A DNA stretch of 64,000 nucleotides from Phycisphaerae bacterium (GTDB lineage: Bacteria > Planctomycetota > Phycisphaerae > Phycisphaerales > UBA1924), in assembly GCA_016793805.1 (NCBI GenBank), contig JAEUIZ010000056.1, positions 1 to 64,000 of the forward strand. Reading direction: 5' to 3'. Positions 1 through 7,550 of the stretch are shown one piece after another (within the stretch, counting starts at the first letter, position 1; each line of letters starts with the position of its first letter). A program made the translations under genes and the position numbers. The notes under the pieces were generated by a model, which did no database searches, had not been told where the DNA came from, and saw only the letters and a list, made by a program, of their open reading frames with translations.

Positions 1-980
1 TTGATGTTCAGGACCGGCGGGGTGGTGGAGGCGTCGCAGTTGGCGTACTGCTCGCCTCCCGCGAAGTAGTTGAGGAAGCAGACGAAGTCGTTGATGTTGA
101 GGAAGGGCGGGGCGGTGCTGCCGTCGCAGTTGGCGTAGCAGGCGGCGATGCCGACGGCGAAGAGGTTGCCCGCATCCGCGGTGATGAACCTCGCGCCGGG
201 TGGGGTGCCCTCGTTGAACCAGCCGTAGCCCCAACACGCGCCAGTGCCGTTCGAACGGACTGCGAGGGCTCCGTGCTCTCCGCCCGAGACGAGGCGAAAG
301 CCACCTGGAGGAGTGCTCGCAACACCATCACCTGTGTAGCCCCAATGAACGATCGTGCCGTCGTAGCGGAGGGCGTAGCCGAACCACGTGTCGGACGCGT
401 TCGCGGTCAGGAACTGGCCAGGCGGGACGCTCGAAACGACGCCGAACTGATCGGTTCCCCAGGCGACGAGGGTGTCGTCGGTGCGCTGCGCGAGGAACCA
501 CAACTTGCCGACCCAGACGTTCTTGAACTGTCCCGATGGCGGGGGGATTCCCGAGTTGTATCCCCACGTTGCGATCGTCCCGTCCGCGCGGATGGCGGCG
601 CTGGCGCGATACCCCGCGGCGACGCGCGTGAACGTGCCGCTCGGCGCGTTGCACTGGCCGGTTTCGTTGATGCCCCAGCACAGGAGCGTGCCGTCGGAGC
701 GGATGACGCAGTTGTGCCCGAAGCCGGCGGCGAGGCCGAGGTACTGGTCGGGTGGGGGCACGCCCAGCGGCGAGCCGTAGCCCCAACTCACAAGGCTGCC
801 GTCGGTACGCATGGCGAGCGCGTGGCCGTTTCCTGCGGCGACGCGGATGAACAGGCCCTCCGGGGAAGGATCGCCAGAACCAAGGATAGCCCCCCAGGCG
901 ACGATGGGGCCCGACTGGGCCGAAGCAGTCGCGCAGGCCGCCATCAGTGCCACGGAAGTAGTGAGGGACTCATGGCGCAA
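1..980 (-). CDS. RCC1-like repeat secreted protein with GC-type dockerin tail (3' end beyond window)
   Basis: The frame stays open from about 980 down to base 1, so the C-terminus is cut by the window edge. It encodes repeated RCC1-type units (x-R-x-D-G-T-x-x-x-W-G) and then Y-A-N-C-D-G-S / N-I-N-D-F-V-C-F, the first GC-type dockerin repeat, with the second beginning at the edge. I chose the TTG at 978-980: it gives a signal peptide ending ASA|QSG, and GGAG lies nine bases upstream. An in-frame ATG at 942-944 has no ribosome site and would cut the signal peptide in half. The start overlaps the stop of the upstream RCC1-like gene by 11 bases, so the two are probably co-transcribed. RCC1 repeats form beta-propellers; the ligand is unknown. 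The start codon is the least certain part. Confidence 0.7.
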   Translation of the reverse strand, partial: MRHESLTTSVALMAACATASAQSGPIVAWGAILGSGDPSPEGLFIRVAAGNGHALAMRTDGSLVSWGYGSPLGVPPPDQYLGLAAGFGHNCVIRSDGTLLCWGINETGQCNAPSGTFTRVAAGYRASAAIRADGTIATWGYNSGIPPPSGQFKNVWVGKLWFLAQRTDDTLVAWGTDQFGVVSSVPPGQFLTANASDTWFGYALRYDGTIVHWGYTGDGVASTPPGGFRLVSGGEHGALAVRSNGTGACWGYGWFNEGTPPGARFITADAGNLFAVGIAACYANCDGSTAPPFLNINDFVCFLNYFAGGEQYANCDASTTPPVLNI

Positions 981-2018
981 GGAGTGCCACTCCGTGTAAG
1001 TTGGAGTTGCCACGCCCGACCGAGACGAACTTCGTATCTTCGAGCGCTGACGGGATGTTGTTGGGAGGATCTGAGAAGGCCGTTCCGGTGCCGTTGAGCC
1101 GACCCCACTGGACAAGGTGCGCGTCGAGGGTGAGCATGATCCCGGCGCCGTAACATCCGGTCACAGAGGCTCCATTGGTCGCTCCAACGACGTAATAACC
1201 TTTGCCGGTCACCGGTGTGCCTTGGAGCCCCAGGCCACAACCCCACGCCACAAGCGTTCGGGCCGAGTCGTTTAGAATTGCATATGAGACAGTATGGCCG
1301 GCGCCCACGGCCAGAATCTGCGATGCCACCAAGGTCGTCGGTACCTGTCCAGGGTGAGTCCAAGTTTGCGAACTCGGCTGCTGGGGATAATGCGTTGGAA
1401 TGCTAGGCCCACAGTAGTTGCTGCAGTATCCCTCGCCGCCCCACGCGGCCATCTTCCCGTCGCTTCGCTTCGCCACCGCATGGTGGCCGCCCGCCGCGAT
1501 CGCGGTGTACCTTCCAATGGAGTTGTTCGGAACGGTGGTCTTGTGATAGTCATCATCGCCCCAGGCGAAAATCGTGCCGTCGGAGCGCAGCGCCAAGTTG
1601 AAGTACTCCCCGGCAGCGATGGCGATGTAGACAAGATCGTACTCGTATGGATCTGTGGGCACCACACCTTGGCCGAAGTCGTTGGAACCCCAGGCGGCGA
1701 GGGCACCGTCGCTCTGCAGCGCCAGAGCGTGGTTGTAACCTGCAGCGACCGCCACCCAGCCGGCTGAGGTTGGCGCGTTTGCAACTGCCGGATTCGAGCT
1801 CGCACCAGACGCCTTGATCGTGCCATCCTCGCGTAGCCCAAGCGAGAACCCGTTGCCGGCTGCAACTTGAGTGTAGAGTTCGTCTGTCGGCAGGGCGTAA
1901 CTCGCGCTCGTCGTCACGCCGCTGCTGTTCCAAGTCACGGCGAACCCCGATTGGGCCAACGCCCGATCACCACCCAACCCCCCCCTAACACGCAGAGCAG
2001 AACCTTCAGAACTCGCAT
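970..2018 (-). CDS. RCC1-like beta-propeller secreted protein, frameshifted in its signal peptide
   Basis: An ATG at 2016-2018 sits five bases after a perfect AGGAGGT (2024-2030) and opens a hydrophobic leader MRVLKVLLCVLGGG. That frame then stops after 27 codons. The RCC1 repeats (x-x-L-R-x-D-G-T-I-x-A-W-G, about seven units) are in another frame that ends with TGA at 970. The switch falls exactly on a run of eight C (1978-1985). Nine C would join leader and body into a normal signal peptide ending ALA|QSG, the same cleavage context as the downstream RCC1-like gene. Unlike its neighbour it has no dockerin tail. Either the assembly lost one base or the gene is naturally off (phase-variable or decayed). 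The function of the propeller is unknown. Confidence 0.72.
1978..1985. repeat. C8/G8 homopolymer at frameshift site
   Basis: Eight C on the plus strand (eight G in the coding sense) lie within the signal-peptide codons of the RCC1-like gene. Adding one G restores the reading frame. Confidence 0.8.
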
Positions 2019-2039
2019 CGAGCACCTCCTCCCCCCCTC

Positions 2040-2056
2040 GCGGAGCGATGCTCCGC
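2040..2056 (-). promoter_or_regulatory. 5' UTR hairpin ahead of the RCC1-like gene ribosome site
   Basis: GCGGAGC and GCTCCGC form perfect 7-bp arms around a 3-base loop. The hairpin lies just upstream of AGGAGGT at 2024-2030. A similar 7-bp, 3-base-loop hairpin precedes the exported gene at 46443. Confidence 0.5.
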
Positions 2057-2258
2057 ATCTGTGGGCCGAGGGGACGGTCCCGCGTCCTCGAGCGGGCGAT
2101 TCCCGCGGATTTCGCGGGATTCCCGCTGGTTTCGCGGGGGATGTGGCCCGTCGGCCCGGGCTGCCACGCCGGGGAACGGATGCGCGGCAGGAGGAAGATA
2201 CCACGGGCGGCACGGGACGCAAGAGGAAAGCAAGGATTATCTGGCGTGGGGTTTGTCG

Positions 2259-2279
2259 CACAGGCGGGACGGCTGTGCC
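2259..2279. repeat. Interspersed palindromic element, GGCAC..CGTCCC..GTG type
   Basis: On the minus strand this reads GGCAC-AGC-CGTCCC-GCCT-GTG. The element inside dus at 39484-39504 has the same core (GCAC..CGTCCC..GTG) with different arm bases, as expected for a mobile palindromic repeat that keeps its hairpin by compensatory change. Confidence 0.5.
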
Positions 2280-2305
2280 ACGGAAGGCGGACCGCACGCG
2301 GCGGA

Positions 2306-2932
2306 TCAGGAGCCGAGGGCGGCGGCGATGAGTTCTTCGGGCGACTTGAGCGCGGGGTTGCGGTCGAGGGCGTCGCGGACGAGGCGCTGGGCCTCGCCGC
2401 GGGTCTGGCCCAGGGCGATGAGTCCGGCGACGGCCTGCTCGGTGCCGTCGCGGCTGGCGCGGGCGGCGCGGGCGACGGGCACGACCTCGCCGCGGGCGAA
2501 GGGGGACATCTTGGTCTTGAGTTCGAGGATGACCTTCTCGGCGGTTTTCTTGCCGATCTCGGGGAGGCGCGTGAGCCAGGCGGCGTCCTCGGAGGCGATG
2601 GCGCGGGCGATGTCGGGGACGGGCTCGGCGAGGACGCGGAGGGCGCGGCGGTTGCCGAGGCCCTCGACGCCGGTGAGGAGTTCGAAGAAGCGGCGCTCCT
2701 CGGGCGTGGAGAAGCCGAGCAGTCGCGGGACGAAGGAGGAGCCCTGTCCCTGGCCTTCGAGGTAGAGGTGGGTGTGGAGGGTGAGGGGCTGGCCGATGCG
2801 GTCGAGGAGGGCGCGGGCGAGGTAGCCGGGGACGAGGACCTGGAGGGTGAGCGGGAGGCCGTCGGGTCGGAGGAGGGCCTCGTGGGCGGGGGGGTCGACG
2901 GCGTCGAGGATGCCGGTGACACGGCTGAGCAT
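2306..2932 (-). CDS. ruvA: Holliday junction branch migration complex subunit RuvA
   Basis: The protein has 208 residues, the usual RuvA length. RuvA binds four-way junctions as a tetramer and loads the RuvB motor for branch migration in recombinational repair. The N-terminal OB-fold (1-65) is followed by two helix-hairpin-helix segments, LLTGVEGLGNRRAL and WLTRLPEIGKKTAEKVILEL. The short C-terminal domain III that contacts RuvB ends KSPEELIAAALGS. The start is ATG at 2930-2932; TACGCT at 2938-2943 ends five bases before it, so the mRNA is probably leaderless. ruvB and ruvC are not adjacent. It is divergent from the glycyl-tRNA synthetase gene, 66 bp apart. Confidence 0.95.
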   Translation of the reverse strand: MLSRVTGILDAVDPPAHEALLRPDGLPLTLQVLVPGYLARALLDRIGQPLTLHTHLYLEGQGQGSSFVPRLLGFSTPEERRFFELLTGVEGLGNRRALRVLAEPVPDIARAIASEDAAWLTRLPEIGKKTAEKVILELKTKMSPFARGEVVPVARAARASRDGTEQAVAGLIALGQTRGEAQRLVRDALDRNPALKSPEELIAAALGS

Positions 2933-2937
2933 GAGGG

Positions 2938-2943
2938 AGCGTA
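2938..2943 (-). promoter_or_regulatory. -10 box of ruvA, leaderless type
   Basis: TACGCT ends five bases before the ruvA ATG. No clear -35 and no Shine-Dalgarno are visible. Confidence 0.55.
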
Positions 2944-2972
2944 GCCGAGGCGGCGGGGATCGGCCCGAACCC

Positions 2973-2978
2973 TATACT
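2973..2978 (+). promoter_or_regulatory. -10 box of glyS
   Basis: TATACT lies 20 bases upstream of the ATG, leaving a short leader that contains GGAG. This is a leadered promoter, in contrast to the leaderless type on the opposite strand for ruvA. Confidence 0.5.
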
Positions 2979-2998
2979 CAGCCCCTTTGGAGCGAAGC

Positions 2999-4540
2999 AT
3001 GTCCCAGCCGAAGTCGATGGACGCGATCATGGCCCTGTGCAAGCGGCGGGGGTTCATCTATCAGGCCAGCGAGATCTATGGCGGGATCAACGGCTTCTGG
3101 GATTACGGCCCGCTGGGGGCGCAACTGAAGAAGAACCTGCGCGAGGCGTGGTGGCAGGACATGATCATGAACCCGGCGTGGGGCCGCAAGGGCCCGAACG
3201 GGGAGCGGGTGCGGTGCGTGCCGCTGGAGACGTGCATCATCCAGCACCCGAAGGTGTGGGAGGCGAGCGGGCACGTCGGCGGGTTCAACGATCCGATGGT
3301 GGATTGCAAGGAGAGCAAGGGGCGGTATCGGTACGACCACGTCATGGTGTTCGTTCCGGAGTCGGGCGATCCGGGCGACAAGCCGGTGTTTGCGTATGTC
3401 GGCGATCAACCGAGCGAGGCGAAGCAACGTAAGAAAGCGGAGAAGACATTCGGCGCGGTCCGGAGCGTGGCGCTGTCGAGCCTGCCGCAGCCGTGGACGC
3501 GGGTGATCGGCCCGGACGCGGAGAAACCGGGAACGCTGACCGAGCCGCGGATGTTCAACCTGATGTTCGACACGATCCCGGGCGCGATCCGCGACGAGGC
3601 GAACAAGGCGTACCTGCGTCCCGAGACCGCGCAGGGCATCTTCGTGCAGTTCAAGAACGTGGTGGACACGACTCGCGTCAAGATCCCCTTTGGGATCGGG
3701 AACACGGGTCGCTCGTTCCGCAACGAGGTGACGCCGCGGAACTTTACGTTCCGGTCGCGCGAGTTCGAGCAGGCCGAACTCGAGTTCTTCTGCCATCCGA
3801 GCGAGAGCCAGGACTGGTACAGGTTCTGGCGGGACTTCCGGATGGAGTGGTGGCGTTCGATCGGCCTCGCGGGCGAGAACCTGATCCTCCGCGAGCACGA
3901 CAAGGACGAACTCTCGCACTACTCGCAGGGCACGAGCGACGTGGAGTACCGGTTCCCGTTCACCGCGCCGGGGTTCGGCGAACTCGAGGGGATCGCGCAC
4001 CGCGGGTGCTACGACCTCACGCAGCACCAGGAGCACAGCAAGGTCAAACTCGACTATTTCGACACCACGCGCGGGGAGACGCTCCCCAACGGCGGCAAGA
4101 AGGGCGAGCGATACATCCCCCACTGCATCGAGCCCGCGGCGGGCCTCGATCGCGGGGCGCTGGCGCTCATCTGCGAGGCGTACACGCGCGACGAGAGCCG
4201 CCCGAGCCCGGAGATCCTGCGGTTCCATCCGCGGGTGGCGCCGATCAAGGCGGCGGTCTTCCCGCTGGTGGACAAGGACGGGATGCCGGAGGTGGCGGAG
4301 CGGCTGGCGGACGAGTTGTTCCGGCGCTTCGGGCGCGACGGGTTCATCGAGACGGACGCGAAGCAGAGCATCGGGAAGCGGTACGCGCGGATGGACGAGG
4401 CCGGGTGCCCGTTCTGCTTCACGATCGACGGGGACACGCTCAAGGACCAGACCGTGACCGCCCGCGACCGCGACACGGGGCAGCAGCAGCGGATCGCGCT
4501 GGACAAGGTGGCGGGGTTCCTGGCGGAGAGGCTGGCATGA
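2999..4540 (+). CDS. glyS: Glycyl-tRNA synthetase, dimeric class IIa type
   Basis: This cytoplasmic enzyme charges tRNA-Gly with glycine in an ATP-dependent reaction. The 513-residue protein is the single-chain (alpha2) form. It opens with the GINGFWDYGPLGAQLKKN segment typical of that form. Class II motif 2 is visible as FRNEVTPRNFTFRSREF, and motif 3 as EPAAGLDRGALAL. The C-terminal 110 residues are the anticodon-binding domain (VAPIKAAVFPLV onward). I chose the ATG at 2999, preceded by GGAG six bases upstream, over an in-frame TTG at 2987. Its TGA overlaps the ATG of the next gene (ATGA), so the ATPase gene is translationally coupled. The symbol glyQS is also used for this form. Confidence 0.96.
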   Translation: MSQPKSMDAIMALCKRRGFIYQASEIYGGINGFWDYGPLGAQLKKNLREAWWQDMIMNPAWGRKGPNGERVRCVPLETCIIQHPKVWEASGHVGGFNDPMVDCKESKGRYRYDHVMVFVPESGDPGDKPVFAYVGDQPSEAKQRKKAEKTFGAVRSVALSSLPQPWTRVIGPDAEKPGTLTEPRMFNLMFDTIPGAIRDEANKAYLRPETAQGIFVQFKNVVDTTRVKIPFGIGNTGRSFRNEVTPRNFTFRSREFEQAELEFFCHPSESQDWYRFWRDFRMEWWRSIGLAGENLILREHDKDELSHYSQGTSDVEYRFPFTAPGFGELEGIAHRGCYDLTQHQEHSKVKLDYFDTTRGETLPNGGKKGERYIPHCIEPAAGLDRGALALICEAYTRDESRPSPEILRFHPRVAPIKAAVFPLVDKDGMPEVAERLADELFRRFGRDGFIETDAKQSIGKRYARMDEAGCPFCFTIDGDTLKDQTVTARDRDTGQQQRIALDKVAGFLAERLA

Positions 4541-5388
4541 CCGAGGTCCGAGTCTGGGGCGCGGACGCCGGCGACTTCGTGGGTGGGCGACTGATCTGGA
4601 GCGCGCTGAACTCGCTTCGTCCGGCTCGTTCCGTTCCTCCAACCGTTGTCGATCTTCGAGACCTCCTCCTGGTGCGGCCGTATGCGTTGGCCGCGATCGC
4701 CGGGCTCGGGTGCCTGGCGCAACGGCGTGCGAGGTTGGTTCTTCCATTGACGCAAGACTCGCGAGACTACGTGGTTCGAAGCGGCTTGCTCGAGTTCTTC
4801 GAATGCCCAGAGGCCGTTGGGCTGGCGGCCTCGCCGCGGATCGTTCCTGTTCGTCAGTTGCTGAAACCGTCCTCGACCTTCGCCGACGAGATGGCGAGCG
4901 CGTGGGAGCGAGAGTTCGGCGGGCTGCCCGTTGGTCTTCGGGGTCGGTTGGCGGATCATCTCGACGAGGTGATCCGGAACGCGCTCTCGCACGCGGAGTC
5001 GCCGATCGGGTGCGTTGTCGCCGGAACCGTCTATCCGGCGAGTCGCCTGATCGAGTTGTGCGTGCTTGACATGGGGCAGACGATCCGCGGGCACCTCACC
5101 AAGAACCCGATGCACGCGCGCGTCCGGACCGACCATGACGCCATCGTCCTCGCCACGGTCGAGGGAGTAACGGGCACGCCACCGGGGCAGGTCAATCGGC
5201 TTGGGGAGCCCAACTCCGGCGTCGGGCTTTACGAACTCCGGCAGTACTGCGAGTCGGGGGGCGGGGACCTGACCATCGTGAGCGGCGACTCCATCACGAC
5301 CTTTCGCGCCGGCGGCGAGCCCGCGCACGGACACTTCGCCGGAGGCCTTCCCGGCTCTCTCGTGAACGCGCGCTTCCTGGTGTGGTGA
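4537..5388 (+). CDS. GHKL-type ATPase, anti-sigma/STAS-partner kinase-like
   Basis: The 283-residue protein has the three ATP-binding boxes of the GHKL fold in its C-terminal half. The N-box is LADHLDEVIRNALSHAES (about 140-157), followed by ELCVLDMGQTI and the G-box NSGVGLYELRQYC (about 225-238). There is no phospho-acceptor His domain or membrane segment, so it is not a typical sensor kinase; RsbW/SpoIIAB-like protein kinases are the nearest functional idea. It overlaps glyS by four bases and is followed by a small DUF4325-type STAS-like protein, a pairing I know from many genomes. I infer that the pair is a switch in which the ATPase binds or modifies the STAS-like partner. The target is unknown. 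Confidence 0.75.
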   Translation: MTEVRVWGADAGDFVGGRLIWSALNSLRPARSVPPTVVDLRDLLLVRPYALAAIAGLGCLAQRRARLVLPLTQDSRDYVVRSGLLEFFECPEAVGLAASPRIVPVRQLLKPSSTFADEMASAWEREFGGLPVGLRGRLADHLDEVIRNALSHAESPIGCVVAGTVYPASRLIELCVLDMGQTIRGHLTKNPMHARVRTDHDAIVLATVEGVTGTPPGQVNRLGEPNSGVGLYELRQYCESGGGDLTIVSGDSITTFRAGGEPAHGHFAGGLPGSLVNARFLVW

Positions 5389-5410
5389 TTCCCTCACGTT
5401 CTCGGGCCGA

Positions 5411-5416
5411 TACCAT
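5411..5416 (+). promoter_or_regulatory. Possible internal -10 box before the STAS-like gene
   Basis: TACCAT ends seven bases before the ATG at 5424, the same geometry as the leaderless promoters elsewhere in the window. Confidence 0.4.
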
Positions 5417-5423
5417 GGGCGAG

Positions 5424-5747
5424 ATGTCGATGTCGGTACAAGATCTCCGGGTCTCCGAACCAAGCCTGAACTCTGTTGCGGCCGGGCTGGAGTTGGCCGA
5501 GCGCGCGATCGGCGCTATTCGGGGCGGCGCGTCGGTGCGAATAGACCTCAGCGCCGCCCTCCGCATGACCCCCTCCTTTGCCAACGCGCTCGTGATGTCC
5601 ATGCTCGACGCGCTCGGGGTTGCCGCGTTCAACGATCGCGTGACCATGACCACGGGCTCGGACCTGGTCCGCGAGGCGTGGCAGAAGGCCATCGAGCGAT
5701 ACGAGCGGGGAGTCCGCCTGAGTACGCAGCACCGAAACGGCGCGTGA
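5424..5747 (+). CDS. STAS-like DUF4325 family protein
   Basis: This is a small soluble protein of 107 residues. The central segment RIDLSAALRMTPSFANALVMSML resembles the DUF4325 core, in which a strand is followed by T-P-S-F at a helix start, where STAS proteins carry their phosphorylatable Ser. It follows the GHKL ATPase directly, which supports a partner role. Several in-frame starts exist: GTG 5382, ATG 5415, ATG 5424, ATG 5430. I prefer 5424 because TACCAT ends seven bases before it. The family's biochemical function is not established. Confidence 0.65.
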   Translation: MSMSVQDLRVSEPSLNSVAAGLELAERAIGAIRGGASVRIDLSAALRMTPSFANALVMSMLDALGVAAFNDRVTMTTGSDLVREAWQKAIERYERGVRLSTQHRNGA

Positions 5748-5769
5748 TCGGCTCGATCATCGCGCGGCG

Positions 5770-5775
5770 TAGCCT
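5770..5775 (+). promoter_or_regulatory. -10 box, leaderless type
   Basis: TAGCCT ends five bases before the ATG of the DinB gene at 5781. No Shine-Dalgarno is present. Confidence 0.5.
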
Positions 5776-5780
5776 CTCCC

Positions 5781-6317
5781 ATGCTCCGCACCCTCGACAC
5801 GATCCGTCCGATCCTCGAGCGCACGCCCGCCACGCTGCGGACGCTCCTTCACGGGCTCGACGAGGCGTGGGCGCGTCGGCCCTACGGCGCGGGCACGTGG
5901 TCGGCCCACGAGGTCGTCGCGCACCTGGTCTTCGGCGAACGCACGGATTGGATCCCGCGTGCGCGGCACATCCTCGCGCACGGGGACGCCCGGCCGTTTG
6001 AGCCGTTCGACCGCGCGGGGCACGCGGACCTGGCCCGCGTGCACACGACCGCGGAGTTGCTGGACCTGTTCGAGCGCGAGCGGTCGGCAAGCCTGGCGGA
6101 CCTGGACGCGCTTCGGCTCACGCCCGCGGACCTCGCGCGCGCGGGCCGGCATCCGGCGCTGGGGCCGGTGACGCTCGGGCACCTCCTGGCGACGTGGGCG
6201 GTGCACGACCTGAACCACGTCGCGCAGGCGTGCAAGGCGCTGGCGTGGCAGCGGCACGAGGACGTGGGCCCGTGGGAGCGGTACCTGTCGATCCTCTCGC
6301 CGCCGAATCCGCGATAG
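5781..6317 (+). CDS. DinB/YfiT-like four-helix protein
   Basis: The 178-residue protein matches the DinB superfamily pattern. The signature parts are WSAHEVVAHLVFGE near residue 40 and LATWAVHDLNHVAQ near residue 140, where His residues form the metal site of the four-helix bundle. DinB proteins act as metal-dependent thiol transferases or hydrolases, or have unknown roles, so no substrate can be named. The ATG at 5781 has a -10 box five bases upstream and no ribosome site. It sits just ahead of prfA. It is one of three DinB-type genes in this window. Confidence 0.8.
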   Translation: MLRTLDTIRPILERTPATLRTLLHGLDEAWARRPYGAGTWSAHEVVAHLVFGERTDWIPRARHILAHGDARPFEPFDRAGHADLARVHTTAELLDLFERERSASLADLDALRLTPADLARAGRHPALGPVTLGHLLATWAVHDLNHVAQACKALAWQRHEDVGPWERYLSILSPPNPR

Positions 6318-6321
6318 CCCA

Positions 6322-6327
6322 TACCCT
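6322..6327 (+). promoter_or_regulatory. -10 box of prfA, leaderless type
   Basis: TACCCT ends five bases before the GTG at 6333. Confidence 0.5.
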
Positions 6328-6332
6328 TGCCC

Positions 6333-7424
6333 GTGCCCACACCGACCCTTCCCGATCGCGTCGCGCAGCGCCTGGAGCAGATGGCCGAGGAGTTCGCCGC
6401 GCTCGAGCGGCAGTTGCTCGACCCCGAGGTAGCGATGGACCACAAGAAGGTGCGGGACCTGTCGATCAAGCGGTCGGCGCTGGCGGCGGTGGTCGAGCCA
6501 TACCGCGAGTACCGCCGGCTGGTGCGCGAGGCCGAGGACCTGCGCGAGGCGATGGGGGGCGCGGACGCGGACCTGGCGTCGCTGGCGCGCGAGGAGTTGC
6601 CCGAGGTCGAGTCCAAGGCCGGGGCGCTGATCGAGCAGGTCAAGGCGCGGCTGGTGACCAGCGACGACCAGAAGGTGGGCTCGGTGATGCTCGAGGTGCG
6701 GGCGGGCACGGGCGGGGACGAGGCGGCCCTGTGGGCGCGGGACCTCCTGGAGATGTACCAGAAGTACGCGGCCCGGCGCGGGTGGAAGTTCGAGACGCTC
6801 GACGTGGTGCCCGAGACGGACGCGGGGGGCATCCGCTCGGCGGTGGCGAGCGTCGAGGGCGAGGGCGTGTGGAGCGAGTTGGCGTTCGAGGCGGGAGTGC
6901 ACTCGGTCAAGCGCGTCCCGGCGACCGAGGCCCAGGGCCGGGTCCACACGAGCACGGCGACGGTGGCGGTGCTGCCCGAGGCCGAGGACGTGGACGTGAA
7001 GATCGACTGGGCCAACGAGGTCGAGGAGTTCGCCACGCGGGCGCAGGGCCCGGGCGGGCAGAACGTGAACAAGGTGGAGACGGCGTGGCAGATCCACCAC
7101 AAGCCCACGGGCATCATCATCAAGATGATGGAGGCCAAGAGCCAGCAGCAGAACCGCGAGCGGGCCAGGCGGCTGCTCATGGCGCGGCTGCACGAGGCCG
7201 AGCGCCAACGCCAGCACGCGCAGCGCTCCGCCGCCCGGCGCGAGCAGATCGGGGGCGGCGGACGCAGCGAGAAGGTGCGCACGTATCGCTACAAGGACAA
7301 CATCGTCGCCGACGAGCGGCTCCCGGGCGAGTACGCGATCCGCGACATCATGTCCGGGGACCTCTCGCGGCTGATGAAGGACCTCTTGGCGCAGGAGACG
7401 GCGCGGCGGCTGGCGGAGTTGTGA
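6333..7424 (+). CDS. prfA: Peptide chain release factor 1
   Basis: RF1 recognises UAA and UAG in the ribosomal A site and triggers peptide release. The codon-recognition tripeptide P-A-T is visible in VKRVPATEAQGR (about residue 195), which marks RF1 rather than RF2 (S-P-F). The catalytic GGQ lies in QGPGGQNVNKVE (about residue 241). Length is 363 residues, normal for the family. I chose the GTG at 6333 because TACCCT ends five bases before it; an in-frame TTG at 6327 lies within that box. prmC, a common neighbour elsewhere, does not follow. A strong hairpin lies downstream at 7483-7507. Confidence 0.95.
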   Translation: MPTPTLPDRVAQRLEQMAEEFAALERQLLDPEVAMDHKKVRDLSIKRSALAAVVEPYREYRRLVREAEDLREAMGGADADLASLAREELPEVESKAGALIEQVKARLVTSDDQKVGSVMLEVRAGTGGDEAALWARDLLEMYQKYAARRGWKFETLDVVPETDAGGIRSAVASVEGEGVWSELAFEAGVHSVKRVPATEAQGRVHTSTATVAVLPEAEDVDVKIDWANEVEEFATRAQGPGGQNVNKVETAWQIHHKPTGIIIKMMEAKSQQQNRERARRLLMARLHEAERQRQHAQRSAARREQIGGGGRSEKVRTYRYKDNIVADERLPGEYAIRDIMSGDLSRLMKDLLAQETARRLAEL

Positions 7425-7482
7425 CGCGACGGCGGGTGGAGGGGATCGCCGCGCGCACGCGGTGCGCGGCCCACGAACGCAG

Positions 7483-7507
7483 CACGGACCCTCCGGGCGG
7501 GTCCGTG
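7483..7507. terminator. Bidirectional terminator hairpin between prfA and the B12-fold gene
   Basis: CACGGACCC and GGGTCCGTG form perfect 9-bp arms around TCCGGGC, between two convergent genes. There is no T-run, as is common in GC-rich genomes. Confidence 0.75.
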
Positions 7508-7550
7508 ACGCGTGCATGATGGATGGAGAGTCTTTGTTGGTGCGGTCGGC

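Larger units (their letters stand above)
2019..2305. other. Intergenic region between ruvA and the RCC1-like gene
   Basis: This 287-base stretch is one of the longest gaps in the window. It holds the leader of the RCC1-like gene (SD 2024-2030, hairpin 2040-2056), short CG-rich near-repeats at about 2090-2140 (attcccgc/tttcgcggg units), and a palindromic element at 2259-2279. I see no coding potential in it. It is downstream of ruvA, so the near-repeats may serve as ruvA terminator structures. Confidence 0.5.

Noticed and set aside
970-1000. Fusion of the two RCC1-like genes by a frameshift at their overlap
   Set aside because: The downstream frame contains a signal peptide with its own GGAG site; joining would place about 27 non-repeat residues inside a propeller.
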